Part shown: piece by piece, positions 34,501 through 44,164 of the stretch
Layout of the letters: every line of letters begins with the position of its first letter
Position numbering within the stretch: position 1 is the stretch's first letter
Source of the DNA: Candidatus Zixiibacteriota bacterium
GTDB taxonomy: Bacteria; Zixibacteria; MSB-5A5; GN15; FEB-12
Reading direction: 5' to 3'
NCBI GenBank assembly: GCA_028289585.1
Contig: JANQPI010000035.1
Location: 94,717-158,716 of the forward strand
Length of the DNA stretch: 64,000 nt
Notes under the pieces: model-generated
Told to the model about the DNA's origin: nothing
Seen by the model: only the letters and a program-made list of their open reading frames with translations
Database searches by the model: none
Program-made: the position numbers and the translations under genes

Positions 34501-35520
34501 ATGCACTGTTGGACGACCGACGGCCGAGGGCTCGAATCCCTTGTGCGTGCCGATCGTGAACCACCTCGCCGTCTTGGCGATAACGATGTCTTGATTGAGG
34601 TCAAAGCGACCTCGCTTAACTATCGGGATCTGCTCGTCGCCAAAGGACAGTACGGGGGAGAGTACGATCCGCCGATTATCCCCCTGTCTGATATGTGCGG
34701 AGTGGTTTCCTCGGTCGGTCCGGAAGTCAACGATATCGAAGTCGGTGATCGCGTGACCAATGCTCCCTTGCCGCAATGGCTCGAAGGACCACTCAACCCG
34801 CAGTTCATCAAAGGCTTCGTCGGGGGGGCGGGCGTCGATGGTGTGCTTGCCGAGGAGGTAATCTTCCCCGCTGATGCCCTCGTAACGGTGCCGGAGTTCT
34901 TCTCCGACGCTCAGGGGGCTACCCTGAGTGTCGCGGCGCTGACCGCCTGGGCGGCGGTCGTTACGCATGGTAATGTTCGTCCCGGTGATTGGGTGCTTAC
35001 CCACGGTACCGGTGGGGTGGCGGTGTTTGCGTTACAGATAGCCAAAGCGCTGGGTGCCAAGACGATCTTCACCACTGGCTCCACAGAGAAAGGCGAAACA
35101 ATCCAGAGTCTGACCGATGCCGATGTCGTGCTTTCCTATCGTGATGAGGATTGGCCGAAGCAGGTTCGTGCAGCGACCGGTACCTCGGGAGCCGATATCG
35201 TGGTCGAAACAGTCGGTGCCGCCACGCTCAGCGGGTCGATCAAGGCTGCGGCGATGGGAGGACGGCTCGGAATCATCGGAACGATGGGCGGGCTCACCGC
35301 CGATGTGAACATGTTTGATCTCATTCGTAAGCAACTGACCCTGCGTGGCATTTACATGGAATCGGTGGACGAACTCCGGAAACTTGTTGCGACGATGGGA
35401 CACCACCAGATCAAGCCGCATGTCGGCTGGGTCTTTCCCTTTGAGGAAGCCCGGAGCGCCTACGAATTTCTCGCAGCTAAACAACATCTCGGCAAGATTG
35501 TCATTGAGGTTTCTTCCTGA
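34501..35520 (+). CDS. NAD(P)H-dependent zinc-independent oxidoreductase (MDR, quinone oxidoreductase type)
   Basis: A member of the medium-chain dehydrogenase/reductase superfamily. The 339-residue product has the N-terminal GroES-like part (VKATSLNYRDLLVAKGQYGG) and a Rossmann domain with THGTGGVAVFALQIAKALGA. It lacks the usual zinc-site Cys/His signature (GHE-x2-G), as in quinone/acrylyl reductases. The substrate cannot be told. Its stop overlaps the OsmC start (TGATG), and the three genes oxidoreductase-OsmC-thioesterase form a tight cluster. Confidence 0.85.
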   Translation: MHCWTTDGRGLESLVRADREPPRRLGDNDVLIEVKATSLNYRDLLVAKGQYGGEYDPPIIPLSDMCGVVSSVGPEVNDIEVGDRVTNAPLPQWLEGPLNPQFIKGFVGGAGVDGVLAEEVIFPADALVTVPEFFSDAQGATLSVAALTAWAAVVTHGNVRPGDWVLTHGTGGVAVFALQIAKALGAKTIFTTGSTEKGETIQSLTDADVVLSYRDEDWPKQVRAATGTSGADIVVETVGAATLSGSIKAAAMGGRLGIIGTMGGLTADVNMFDLIRKQLTLRGIYMESVDELRKLVATMGHHQIKPHVGWVFPFEEARSAYEFLAAKQHLGKIVIEVSS

Positions 35521-35975
35521 TGTCTGAACACAAGGCTGTTATCCGCTGGTCAAACACGACTGACACACTCGATTACGACACCTATCCCCGCGACCACGTC
35601 TGGACGTTCCCCGGTGGTCAGACCATCAACGGTTCGGCGGCGCCCGACTTTAAAGGAAGCACGAGCCATACCAACCCCGAAGAGGCGCTTGTCGCCGCGC
35701 TATCGTCGTGTCACATGTTGACGTTTTTGGCGATTGCGGCCAAGCGGGGAGTGGTCGTAGGGTCGTACACCGACGATGCTTCGGGGTGGCTCGAACGAAA
35801 CGATGAAGGCCGGCTTGCGATTACCCGGGTCACCCTGCGGCCTGAGGTCACGTGGGTTGGCGAACCACCCGATCGGATAACGATTACCCGCTGGCATGAA
35901 AAAGCTCACACCGCCTGCTTCATTGCGAATTCGGTGACAACGAAAATCACTGTTGATCCACAGGGGCTTGAGTGA
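35520..35975 (+). CDS. OsmC-family peroxidase
   Basis: OsmC proteins reduce organic hydroperoxides using paired cysteines. The 151-residue product has SHTNPEEALVAALSSCHMLT (first catalytic Cys) and EKAHTACFIANSVTTKITV (second Cys), which is the Ohr/OsmC spacing. It starts inside the stop of the oxidoreductase and its own stop overlaps the GTG of the next gene. A role in peroxide or electrophile stress fits the neighbour. Confidence 0.88.
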   Translation: MSEHKAVIRWSNTTDTLDYDTYPRDHVWTFPGGQTINGSAAPDFKGSTSHTNPEEALVAALSSCHMLTFLAIAAKRGVVVGSYTDDASGWLERNDEGRLAITRVTLRPEVTWVGEPPDRITITRWHEKAHTACFIANSVTTKITVDPQGLE

Positions 35976-36421
35976 GTACGATCGTGGCTCGATCCGGTCA
36001 GCCGTTAGATCCCCGGGTTGCGGAGCGGTTGGAAACACGCGTACGTCGAATTCCGGCGGTTGAAGCTCTGGGGTTGACGTTTACGGACTGGGGTGAGGGG
36101 ACAGTCAGCGCGAGCGCACCATTTAACCGAGACTATACCGGAATCTTCGATTCATTTCACGGCGGGATGTTGATGACCGTCGCCGATACGATCGCCTGTT
36201 TTGCGATCCTAACACTGACCGGTCCCGATGAAATGATGGCGACAACCGATATGAATATCCGATTCCTGGCTGCCTGCCGAACCGATTGTCGGGCGACTGC
36301 TCGCGTTGTGAAGCTGGGGCGCCAGATTTGCCCGGTTGCTGTTGACCTCTTCGACGCCAACGGAACCCCGGTCGCCGTGGCCCAGGTAACTTACATGCGT
36401 TTGCCAAAAAAGGAGGCCTAG
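35972..36421 (+). CDS. Hotdog-fold thioesterase, PaaI/DUF4442-like
   Basis: Hydrolyses acyl-CoA or similar thioesters. The 149-residue product has the hotdog signature DSFHGGMLMTVADTIACFAI (H-G-G-x7-D-x3) and MATTDMNIRFLAACRTD. The start is GTG at 35972, overlapping the OsmC stop (GTGA). The substrate cannot be inferred. Confidence 0.85.
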   Translation: MSTIVARSGQPLDPRVAERLETRVRRIPAVEALGLTFTDWGEGTVSASAPFNRDYTGIFDSFHGGMLMTVADTIACFAILTLTGPDEMMATTDMNIRFLAACRTDCRATARVVKLGRQICPVAVDLFDANGTPVAVAQVTYMRLPKKEA

Positions 36422-36460
36422 GCGGCAATCTTTCGCTGTGTCTGGCCGTATGATGAAACG

Positions 36461-37189
36461 ATGACGAAACGCTCGACCAAAGCCGCCAAACGGGCGGCAT
36501 CCGAACAGACTGAGACACTCGCGGATAAGGCGATTGGCGAAATCAAGGGCCTTGTCCCGACCCTGATCATCTTCCTCCTGATCTTCCATTCCGTGGCGCA
36601 GGGCTACAAGATTCCGTCGTCGTCGATGGAGGATACCTTGCTTGTCGGCGATTTCCTGATCGCCAACAAAGTCATCTACGGTTCCCCCTTGCCGTTGCTG
36701 CCGTACCGGTTGCCCGCAATCCGCAAACCGGAGCGTGGAGACATTGTCATCTTTCGCTATCCCGGGGATCGCGTGACTCCCTATGTCAAAAGATGTGTCG
36801 GCGTTCCGGGTGATACGTTGCAGATGATCGACAAGCAGCTCTTTGTGAATGGCGAGCCGGTGCCGCTTCCCGATGAGGGAAAGCATGTGGCGCGCAATCA
36901 GGATCCCGGTCGGGATTCATTCGGTCCTCTTGTGGTCCCACCAGACTCGTATTACATGATGGGAGACAACCGCGATCAGTCACTTGATTCGCGGGTCTTC
37001 GGTGCGGTGCCCTATGAATTGATCATCGGTCAGGCCGTAGTCCGGTATTTCTCCTGGGCTGAAGACATTAATCCGTCGCCGCAGGTCCAGGTCGAGGATC
37101 CGCTCTCGGTGGGGCGGGTATTCCTGTACAATGCTATTCATGCCATCGGCAAGATTCGGTGGGGGAGATTTCCGTCGCTCATCAATTAG
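36461..37189 (+). CDS. lepB: Signal peptidase I
   Basis: Cleaves signal peptides from exported proteins at the periplasmic face. The 242-residue product has a basic N-terminus, one membrane helix (about 30-50), and the Ser-Lys dyad: Ser55 in KIPSSSMEDTLLVGD and Lys110 in YVKRCVGVPGDTLQM. The conserved YYMMGDNRDQSLDSRVFG box is present. The secreted proteins in this window need such an enzyme. No clear ribosome site precedes the ATG. Confidence 0.95.
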   Translation: MTKRSTKAAKRAASEQTETLADKAIGEIKGLVPTLIIFLLIFHSVAQGYKIPSSSMEDTLLVGDFLIANKVIYGSPLPLLPYRLPAIRKPERGDIVIFRYPGDRVTPYVKRCVGVPGDTLQMIDKQLFVNGEPVPLPDEGKHVARNQDPGRDSFGPLVVPPDSYYMMGDNRDQSLDSRVFGAVPYELIIGQAVVRYFSWAEDINPSPQVQVEDPLSVGRVFLYNAIHAIGKIRWGRFPSLIN

Positions 37190-37294
37190 CACTGGCCCCG
37201 GTCGCACGAACCTGCTATGTGAAGGGCGAGTTGGTCGCGCGCGAATACCGACTCAGCGAGTTCCCGACTCCATCGCGCTAGGAAGGCTCTCTCC

Positions 37295-38134
37295 GTGTCC
37301 GAACTCACTGTGATGTTTGTCGGCGATCTGGTCGGACGGCCCGGTCGTCAGGCTGCCGCACATCTTATCAAACCTCTCCGAGAAAAGCACAACGTCGATT
37401 TCTGTATCTGCAACGTCGAAAATGCCGCCGGCGGTTTCGGTGTAACCCCGGAGATGTCCCGCAAGGTGTTCTCCTATGGCGCCGATGTGCAGACGTCTGG
37501 CAACCACATTTGGGATCGTGTCCAGATTCTCGACTATATCAGCGACGAACCCCGGCTGCTGCGGCCTGCCAACTACCCACCTACGGCCAACGGTCGCGGC
37601 GTGTGGGTCGGCGAGATTGGCGAAACCGGCCACAAGATTGCCGTCATGAATCTCATGGGTCGCGTCTACATGAACAACATTGACTGCCCGTTTCGGGTTG
37701 GTAATCGCGAGATCAATGCGCTACCCGATGACGTAAAGATCGTCTTTATCGACTTCCATGCCGAAGCGACCAGCGAGAAGCAGGCATTCGCACACTATGT
37801 CGACGGGAAAGTATCGGTCGTTGCCGGCACGCATACTCACGTGCCGACCGCCGATGCCCACGTCACTCCGCGGGGTACTGCGTACATCACCGATGTCGGC
37901 ATGACCGGACCGTATGATTCCGTCCTCGGTATGGACAAAGGACCGTCCCTCGGTCGCTTTCTGACCGGCATGCCAAAACGCTTCACACCGGCCACCGACG
38001 ATGTTCGACTCTGCGCGATTATCGTACGAGTGAGCACCGAGGATGGGCGAGCTCTAGCGATAGAGCGTCTGGAAGTTCCGTTCAACCTCGCCAATGTGCA
38101 GGTTGATGATCTGGTCAAAGTCGATGAGGACTGA
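37295..38134 (+). CDS. ymdB: YmdB-family metallophosphoesterase (2',3'-cyclic phosphodiesterase type)
   Basis: YmdB in Bacillus is a phosphodiesterase of the calcineurin-like class, tied to biofilm and motility choice. The 279-residue product carries metal-binding motifs [34 protein letters not shown] and [10 protein letters not shown]. The GTG at 37295 has GGAAGG 8 bases ahead. In several genomes ymdB lies just after rny; here they are 6.6 kb apart. The folD gene starts one base after its stop. Confidence 0.9.
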   Translation: MSELTVMFVGDLVGRPGRQAAAHLIKPLREKHNVDFCICNVENAAGGFGVTPEMSRKVFSYGADVQTSGNHIWDRVQILDYISDEPRLLRPANYPPTANGRGVWVGEIGETGHKIAVMNLMGRVYMNNIDCPFRVGNREINALPDDVKIVFIDFHAEATSEKQAFAHYVDGKVSVVAGTHTHVPTADAHVTPRGTAYITDVGMTGPYDSVLGMDKGPSLGRFLTGMPKRFTPATDDVRLCAIIVRVSTEDGRALAIERLEVPFNLANVQVDDLVKVDED

Positions 38135-38135
38135 G

Positions 38136-39017
38136 ATGGGCAGCGCGGTGTTGATTGACGGTAAAGCCGTCGCCAAGCGATCGCGGATCGAGGTGAAGCA
38201 ACGGGCGGCGCGCCTGGCCGCACTGCATGTAACGCCGGGGCTCGCCGCCGTCCTGGTCGGCGACGATCCTGCCTCGGAAGCATACGTGGCCAACAAAGCA
38301 CGCACCGCGGCTCGTTTGAAGATCAATTCGCAGGTCATTCGTCGACCGTCGACGATCTCTCAGGACGAACTGATTGACCTGGTGATTGCTCTTAACCGGG
38401 ACGAATCGGTCCACGGTATCCTGGTTCAGTCGCCGCTCCCCAGTCACATTGATGAGTTAGCCGTGACTCTCGCTATCGATCCGACCAAAGATGTCGACGG
38501 ATTTCATCCGTACAACATGGGGATGCTGCTCATCGGGCGACCGGTCTTCGAGCCGTGTACGCCCCTCGGCGTCATGAAGATGCTGGAAGCGTATGAGGTT
38601 CCGACTGTCGGTTGCCATGCGGTAGTAGTTGGTCGCTCGACAATCGTTGGCAAACCGCTGGCGGCCATGCTGGCGCGGCGTGGTATCGATGCCACCGTTA
38701 CTCTCGCCCATTCCCGATCAGCCGACCTCGGCGCATTCTGCCGGACCGCTGACCTGCTGATCGCCGCCGTCGGCCGGCCCGGATTGATTACGGCACCGAT
38801 GGTCAAGCCCGGTGCGACGGTTATCGATGTTGGTATCAACCGCATTACCGATCCGACCACGGAGTCCGGACAGAGGCTGGTGGGCGATGTCGACTTTGAC
38901 TCGGTCTCGGAAGTCGCCGGCCATCTCACGCCCGTCCCCGGCGGCGTTGGACCGATGACCGTAGCGATGCTGATGCACAACACGGTTGTGGCTGCGGAGC
39001 GTTTATCCGGCATCTGA
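38136..39017 (+). CDS. folD: Bifunctional methylenetetrahydrofolate dehydrogenase/cyclohydrolase FolD
   Basis: Interconverts 5,10-methylene-THF and 10-formyl-THF, feeding one-carbon units to purine and fMet synthesis. The 293-residue product has the catalytic Lys region ([12 protein letters not shown]), [19 protein letters not shown], the NADP site [14 protein letters not shown], and the signature [15 protein letters not shown] chose 38136, which has GAGGA 5 bases ahead and one base after the ymdB stop; a longer frame from 38094 overlaps ymdB. Confidence 0.96.
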   Translation: MGSAVLIDGKAVAKRSRIEVKQRAARLAALHVTPGLAAVLVGDDPASEAYVANKARTAARLKINSQVIRRPSTISQDELIDLVIALNRDESVHGILVQSPLPSHIDELAVTLAIDPTKDVDGFHPYNMGMLLIGRPVFEPCTPLGVMKMLEAYEVPTVGCHAVVVGRSTIVGKPLAAMLARRGIDATVTLAHSRSADLGAFCRTADLLIAAVGRPGLITAPMVKPGATVIDVGINRITDPTTESGQRLVGDVDFDSVSEVAGHLTPVPGGVGPMTVAMLMHNTVVAAERLSGI

Positions 39018-39039
39018 TCATTTCTTGCTCACATTCTGC

Positions 39040-39062
39040 AACTGTTTACACGTTGCACAGTT
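39040..39062. repeat. Inverted repeat AACTGT/ACAGTT
   Basis: AACTGT (39040-39045) and ACAGTT (39057-39062) form a 6-bp inverted repeat with 11 bases between, about 100 bases upstream of a candidate promoter. It could be an operator. The gap 39018-39281 holds no clear gene. Confidence 0.25.
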
Positions 39063-39155
39063 AAGAGCGGAAATTGCAGACTGAGAGAGATGGTCGTTGG
39101 AGGGGCCTCAACCCCAATTTGCCTTGGTCCTCTTTATCCGTTGTCCAGCAACAGG

Positions 39156-39184
39156 TTGGGCGGAAAAATTTTCACCCCTATAGT
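39156..39184 (+). promoter_or_regulatory. Candidate sigma70 promoter
   Basis: TTGGGC, 17 bases, TATAGT (five of six in the -10 box). A start near 39191 would give a leader of about 90 bases to the ATG at 39282 and would exclude the longer start at 39090. Confidence 0.4.
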
Positions 39185-39281
39185 GTTCAAGAAAGGCACA
39201 GCAGTTGCTAAGTCATTGCTGGGTGATGTTGAATCGGCCGAACCGTTGAAAAGTACCAAGGCAGAACTCGTCCCTCGCATT

Positions 39282-42248
39282 ATGGCGCGCCTACCTCGCA
39301 ATCTCTACATCTCTCTGGCACTCTGCTTTGCTATTGCCGGAGTTGCTCCTGAGTCTGAGGCTCAGCCAGGTGATCTTTCCGACATCGTTGTCGATATCTC
39401 CTCGGCGCAGTATGTCGGCAATAGTTTCGTTGGAACCGCCCGCCTCCTCCTGCTCGATACGGCGGGCAATCTGGTGTCGTCATACGATATTGCCGCCAAT
39501 CCGATCACGCTGACCGCCGACCGTGGGCTGCTCATTCCCGGCGTTCTCGACAACCCTGCCTGGCTCTCCGGGGGTATTGTCGATCTCCAGGCGGCCGGCG
39601 TCAGCTTCACCGGAGCTACCGGAACGGTCGAGATCGATGCCAATGTAGACACGATTGTCTCCGAACCGATCATTGTTTCGTTTAATGGCTATGATCTCGG
39701 GAGTGCATTCGATCTACGCGGCGAAGAGATCACGGATGTCTTCAGTGGTGTCCCGACCGAGGTCGGGGTAGTCGTCAGCAATGACGGGATTCGGGCGCCA
39801 TCGACCCAACCACGTCTGCGCTCGTTCTTCGCATCGGGGGGCAATTCCCTTGAGGTCTTTTTCCCCGGTGGTGCCAACGGCGCTCAGGATACCGTCACGC
39901 TCTCACTGCCCACATCTGGCCTTGCCGCAGGCCTTGATACACTGATAATAGAATTGACCGCGGAGTTTGCGGGGCCGGATGGTCCGCTGACAACCTCGAC
40001 GGTTATCAGGCGCCCCATTCAGGTTCAGCCACCGGTGCAACTTGTGCCCGTAGCAGGAACGTTCATCCCTGATTCAACCTATGCGGGCCAGCCCTTTGGC
40101 ATCTCATTCGATGTCGATGCTTCGACGTTCGATGCCCCAATCGACTCGGTGCGGCTTCGTATCGCCTTGGCCGATTCAATCGGGGGGCCGTCGTTGGTCA
40201 CAATTTACGATGACAATCCGCGGAATTCTTCCGTGAATCCGTCGGTCTTTCAGTATCGAGGACTTCAAGCGGCAATTCCCCTCGGTATTGTGTCGCCAGG
40301 TCGCGGTTATGTGACACGCTTGCAGTACGAACTGTACTCGCTGGGCTCACGGATTACGCTCACTGATGAATACCCATTCACCTTCTTTCTCCTCTCGCCG
40401 ATTGCCCTCCAGTACCAGGCGGGATCGTTCGCCCCAACAGAGGTTATTGGGGGTCGCGAAACAGCGTTTTCGTTTACGCTCTTTTTACCCGGTTCGATAC
40501 CGGTTAATGTCGCCACCGACTCCGCCACGATCTTCGTTAACGACGATGGGTTTTCGGCATCGACCCGCCTGCTCATAGCGGATTCGACGCTCGAGCCCGG
40601 CTCGAACGTGGTGACCTCCGAGGGAATCTTCATCCCCGCGAATCGCATCGGGTCTGACCTGACGGTGACAGCATCGCTCGTGTTTGGTCAGTTAGGATCA
40701 TCTAACCGACTTACCTTTTCGACTGACTTTGGTGGTCAGCTCGTCGATGTAATCGATCGGCCTCGCTTGCAGGTTGTCAGTCTGACAACCATCGCGCCAA
40801 ACGCACCAACTGTAAACACAGGGCAGGTGTTTCTCTTGGCAGCGGAGATTCGCAACCTCTCGCCGATCACGGCGGCACGTGATTTCACGGTTCGGTTGTT
40901 TTCTGACAACGGCTCAATCTTCACGCCCGACCTTCTGGTAGATTCTCTTGCCCCGCTAGCGACCGATACCATCCTGTTTAATGTGACCGCATCGAGCAAT
41001 CCCACCACGTCGGAGGTTTTCTCGGTCGATCTTGTGCGTGGACCGATTGATGTTGAGACACCAATTGACTTCATCGAATCGATTACCATTCAGACGCCGG
41101 CCGACCTTCGTTTACAACCGTTACTCTCGGGCGTCTCGGGCGGCGTGATCGAAGCCGGTCGATCGTTCTCACTGTCAATCTCCCTGGAGAATGATGGGGA
41201 TGCCGATGTTGCACCGGCGCCATACCGCTTGACTACCGGTGGTGTCGACCTCGGGATCGGTGATTCCCTCGTCGGGCAGATTACACCGGAGAGTCCGCTG
41301 ACGGTTACACTGACGGCACCCGATGATACGGGCTCGATTGCAATCGACTTCACGCTCCGCTCGACCCCCATCGATATTAACAGTGGTGGACCGGCGACGA
41401 TTGGCGATACCGCGTTCAGCTTGGCGCTGCAGGTTGTCCAGCAACGGTCTCCGGCCCTGACGGTGACTTCCAGCCTTCCGACTAACCTGATCTCTCCCGG
41501 CCAGGCCCAGCGACTTGTCACACTTGAACTCCGTTCGGATATCCCACTCAACGGTGGTGATATCATTCTCGAATCGATTGCGCTGACCGCTACCGGGACA
41601 AACGGTGCGCTGCTCAACCCTATTTCCTTCGTTGAGGTTTCCCAAACCGAACTCACCGAAGACGGTACTCGCCTGTCGATAGCCGAGGCCGATTTGGGGC
41701 GCTTGTCGTTCGGCTTAACCGATTTCCGCCTGTCGCCAGGGGAGACGCGCACTGTTGACCTCGGTACCGTTCTCGCCTCCCAGATTAACGATGATGTGAT
41801 CCTGACGATAACGGCTGACGACCTCACCGCTCGACTCATCAACGCCCCCCCCGGGAATGACACGCTCCAGATTGCGGCTCCAGGGGGGGGGAACGTGATT
41901 CTGTCCCAGCGCTATGTCGTTACCGGGGCACGATTCGCGGAGTCGTTCGCGATTCGTAACAATCCTTTCAATCCCACGGTTGCTCCCGCGGAGTTCCGCT
42001 TCATTCCTCCGGGCAACGGTACGATCGAGTTTGCGATTCTTACGCTGACCGGAGAGATCGTGCTGCGTCGCGATATCCTTCTTGCCGATATCGCCTCGAT
42101 GCCGGGTTCGGGTGATCCGTTTGTTACGGTAACGTGGGATGGTCGCAATGAGGATGGTCAGTCGGTTCTTAATGGCGTCTACGTTGTTGTCATCACGGAC
42201 AACACAACCGGACAACAGGCCCAACGTAAGATAGCGCTGGTGAAGTGA
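39282..42248 (+). CDS. Large secreted protein with C-terminal FlgD-Ig/type IX-like domain
   Basis: The 988-residue protein has a signal peptide (YISLALCFAIAGVAPESEA) and then roughly 850 residues of beta-rich, Ig-like repeats; each looks like a CARDB or adhesion-type domain (for example VNTGQVFLLAAEIRNLSPIT). The C-terminus (SFAIRNNPFNPTVAPAEFRF, then TVTWDGRNEDGQSVLNGVYV) is the FlgD-Ig-like sorting domain also seen at 34394. I chose the ATG at 39282 because the signal peptide starts there. It overlaps the PorV-like gene by one base, so they may be co-translated. Ligand and function are unknown. Confidence 0.75.
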   Translation: MARLPRNLYISLALCFAIAGVAPESEAQPGDLSDIVVDISSAQYVGNSFVGTARLLLLDTAGNLVSSYDIAANPITLTADRGLLIPGVLDNPAWLSGGIVDLQAAGVSFTGATGTVEIDANVDTIVSEPIIVSFNGYDLGSAFDLRGEEITDVFSGVPTEVGVVVSNDGIRAPSTQPRLRSFFASGGNSLEVFFPGGANGAQDTVTLSLPTSGLAAGLDTLIIELTAEFAGPDGPLTTSTVIRRPIQVQPPVQLVPVAGTFIPDSTYAGQPFGISFDVDASTFDAPIDSVRLRIALADSIGGPSLVTIYDDNPRNSSVNPSVFQYRGLQAAIPLGIVSPGRGYVTRLQYELYSLGSRITLTDEYPFTFFLLSPIALQYQAGSFAPTEVIGGRETAFSFTLFLPGSIPVNVATDSATIFVNDDGFSASTRLLIADSTLEPGSNVVTSEGIFIPANRIGSDLTVTASLVFGQLGSSNRLTFSTDFGGQLVDVIDRPRLQVVSLTTIAPNAPTVNTGQVFLLAAEIRNLSPITAARDFTVRLFSDNGSIFTPDLLVDSLAPLATDTILFNVTASSNPTTSEVFSVDLVRGPIDVETPIDFIESITIQTPADLRLQPLLSGVSGGVIEAGRSFSLSISLENDGDADVAPAPYRLTTGGVDLGIGDSLVGQITPESPLTVTLTAPDDTGSIAIDFTLRSTPIDINSGGPATIGDTAFSLALQVVQQRSPALTVTSSLPTNLISPGQAQRLVTLELRSDIPLNGGDIILESIALTATGTNGALLNPISFVEVSQTELTEDGTRLSIAEADLGRLSFGLTDFRLSPGETRTVDLGTVLASQINDDVILTITADDLTARLINAPPGNDTLQIAAPGGGNVILSQRYVVTGARFAESFAIRNNPFNPTVAPAEFRFIPPGNGTIEFAILTLTGEIVLRRDILLADIASMPGSGDPFVTVTWDGRNEDGQSVLNGVYVVVITDNTTGQQAQRKIALVK

Positions 42249-44140
42249 TGCGTACTTGCCGGACCACACGTTGCCTGATGTCGGCGCTGCTGTTGGGCGT
42301 ACTACTCACTACATCAGGTGCCGCCAATGATGCCGGTCGAGAACTTCCCTTCGGTATCGGTATGGATGCGCGCGCGATTGGCTTCGGCAACGCTTATACC
42401 GCCCTCGGGTATGGACCGGCCGCGATGTATTACAATCCGTCGCTTCTTCACGAGCTCGACTTCCAGTCGTTCGACTTCATGCACGCCGACCTCTTCGCCG
42501 GCACGATATACAACGTAGCCGCCTGGAGTTACCCGCTCAGTGTTCGCGATGGCGTCGGCATTGGAGCGATGCGCATCGGAACCGGGAACATCACTGCTAC
42601 CGAAGATTATGTTGAACTGGGAGAGTTCGATTTCTCAACGACCCAGTTCCTCCTCTCTTACGGTCGTGAGATTCTGCCAGGCGTGGGCTTGGGTGGTTCG
42701 TTCAAAATCCTGCAACAGTCGCTGCGTGACTTCTCTGACTTCGGCATCGGTCTCGATATCGGGGTGTCGTGTCGCCCCAATCGATTTATGTCGATTGGTG
42801 TCACGGCCCAGGATCTTATCACCCCGGAGCTTCAGCTCGATGCAACAACCGAGTCGTACCCCCGCTCGTATCGGGTCGGGCTGGCTCTGACGGACCTGCC
42901 TCTCGGCGACATCGTTGGCATCACCGCAGCTCTCGATTGGGTCAAAAATGAGGAACGCGATGGCCGCTGGCATGCCGGGGGAGAGGTGATGATTGCCGAG
43001 ACCTACGCGCTGCGCGGTGGATACGATGCTGATAACGCTGTGTTTGGTGGTGGTTTGACGATCGGTCGACTACAGTTCGACTATGCCTACCGCCTGCAGG
43101 ACATTGTCGACGGTACACACAACGTCAGTCTGACCATCACGGTCGGTCGGTCGATCGAAGATCGCATCAAGCAGCGGGAGCTGGCCGCCCTGGCCGCCTC
43201 GACCGAGGCTGAACGGCGCCGCCGTTTCCGGCAGAACCGGGACCGTGCCGACGAGTTCTTTGATAACTTCCAGCTCGACTCGGCGCTTGTCTACTACCAA
43301 CGTGCTCTGGCCTTCGATGAAACGAACGACGCGATTATCGGCACGATTGCAGCTATTGAAGAGGCGCGTCGTGAACAGGCCGAACAGGCCGAACGATTAC
43401 GTGTCGCGCAGGCAACAATTCGGCAGACGATTCGCAACTATACTGATCAGGCCGATCGACTCGCCGGGCGTGGGTTCTACCGTGCTGCTCTGGACGTACT
43501 CGACATCGTCTTTGACATCGAACCGGCCAATCCCCAGGCGAATCAGTTGCGTGAGACGATTCGTCAACGCATCGCCCTGGCGGTCGACTCGACGCTCACC
43601 GCAGCTAACGCCTTGCTCGATTCCAATCGCGTCGCCCCCGCGATTGAGGCATACAACCGCGTCCTTGAGCTCGATAGTACCAATACCGCGGCCCGGACGG
43701 GCAAAGCTCGCGCGTTTGCTGCGTTTGACCAGGCACAACAGCGTGAGCGGGGGATCGCGCTCTTCAATGCTGGACGTCTGCGCGAAGCGCGAGGCGTCTT
43801 CCGAGCTCTCCTCGAAGCCAACCCCAACGACCGCGTCGCCCCCGATTACCTCGAACGGATCGCCGGGCTGTTGCAGAGCCGTCCCCAGGTTAACGACACC
43901 ACAACGACCGCACCGACCGTGACACGCGATCTGACACGAGATCCCGTCTTCTGGCCGATCTATCTTGAAGGATTGCGCCTGTTCCGGTCGCGACAGTATG
44001 ATGCGGCGATTGAGCGATGGGAACGGGTGTTGGAAGCGTATCCGGGCCACGAAGATACACAGGCGAATATCCGTCAGGCACGTCTACGGATTGCTGCCGA
44101 AAACGGTGACCCGCCTCCGGACACGACCCCCCGCGACTAA
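42248..44140 (+). CDS. PorV-like outer-membrane barrel fused to C-terminal TPRs
   Basis: The 630-residue protein starts with a signal peptide (LMSALLLGVLLTTSGAAND) and then the PorV/PorQ-like N-terminus (GIGMDARAIGFGNAYTALGY, then GPAAMYYNPSLL). Repeated beta-strands follow to about 310 (FLLSYGREILPGVGLGGSFK). From about 315 to 625 the protein is helical with TPRs (DSALVYYQRALAFDETNDAI, RQYDAAIERWERVLEAYPG). PorV works in type IX secretion as a shuttle; a TPR tail on it is unusual. It overlaps the upstream secreted-protein gene by one base. Confidence 0.75.
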   Translation: MRTCRTTRCLMSALLLGVLLTTSGAANDAGRELPFGIGMDARAIGFGNAYTALGYGPAAMYYNPSLLHELDFQSFDFMHADLFAGTIYNVAAWSYPLSVRDGVGIGAMRIGTGNITATEDYVELGEFDFSTTQFLLSYGREILPGVGLGGSFKILQQSLRDFSDFGIGLDIGVSCRPNRFMSIGVTAQDLITPELQLDATTESYPRSYRVGLALTDLPLGDIVGITAALDWVKNEERDGRWHAGGEVMIAETYALRGGYDADNAVFGGGLTIGRLQFDYAYRLQDIVDGTHNVSLTITVGRSIEDRIKQRELAALAASTEAERRRRFRQNRDRADEFFDNFQLDSALVYYQRALAFDETNDAIIGTIAAIEEARREQAEQAERLRVAQATIRQTIRNYTDQADRLAGRGFYRAALDVLDIVFDIEPANPQANQLRETIRQRIALAVDSTLTAANALLDSNRVAPAIEAYNRVLELDSTNTAARTGKARAFAAFDQAQQRERGIALFNAGRLREARGVFRALLEANPNDRVAPDYLERIAGLLQSRPQVNDTTTTAPTVTRDLTRDPVFWPIYLEGLRLFRSRQYDAAIERWERVLEAYPGHEDTQANIRQARLRIAAENGDPPPDTTPRD

Positions 44141-44164
44141 CAGCCTGCCGATACTGGAGTGGCG

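Noticed and set aside
39090-39281. Longer start for the large secreted protein
   Set aside because: The 64-residue extension has no family character and precedes a proper signal peptide; a candidate promoter lies inside it.
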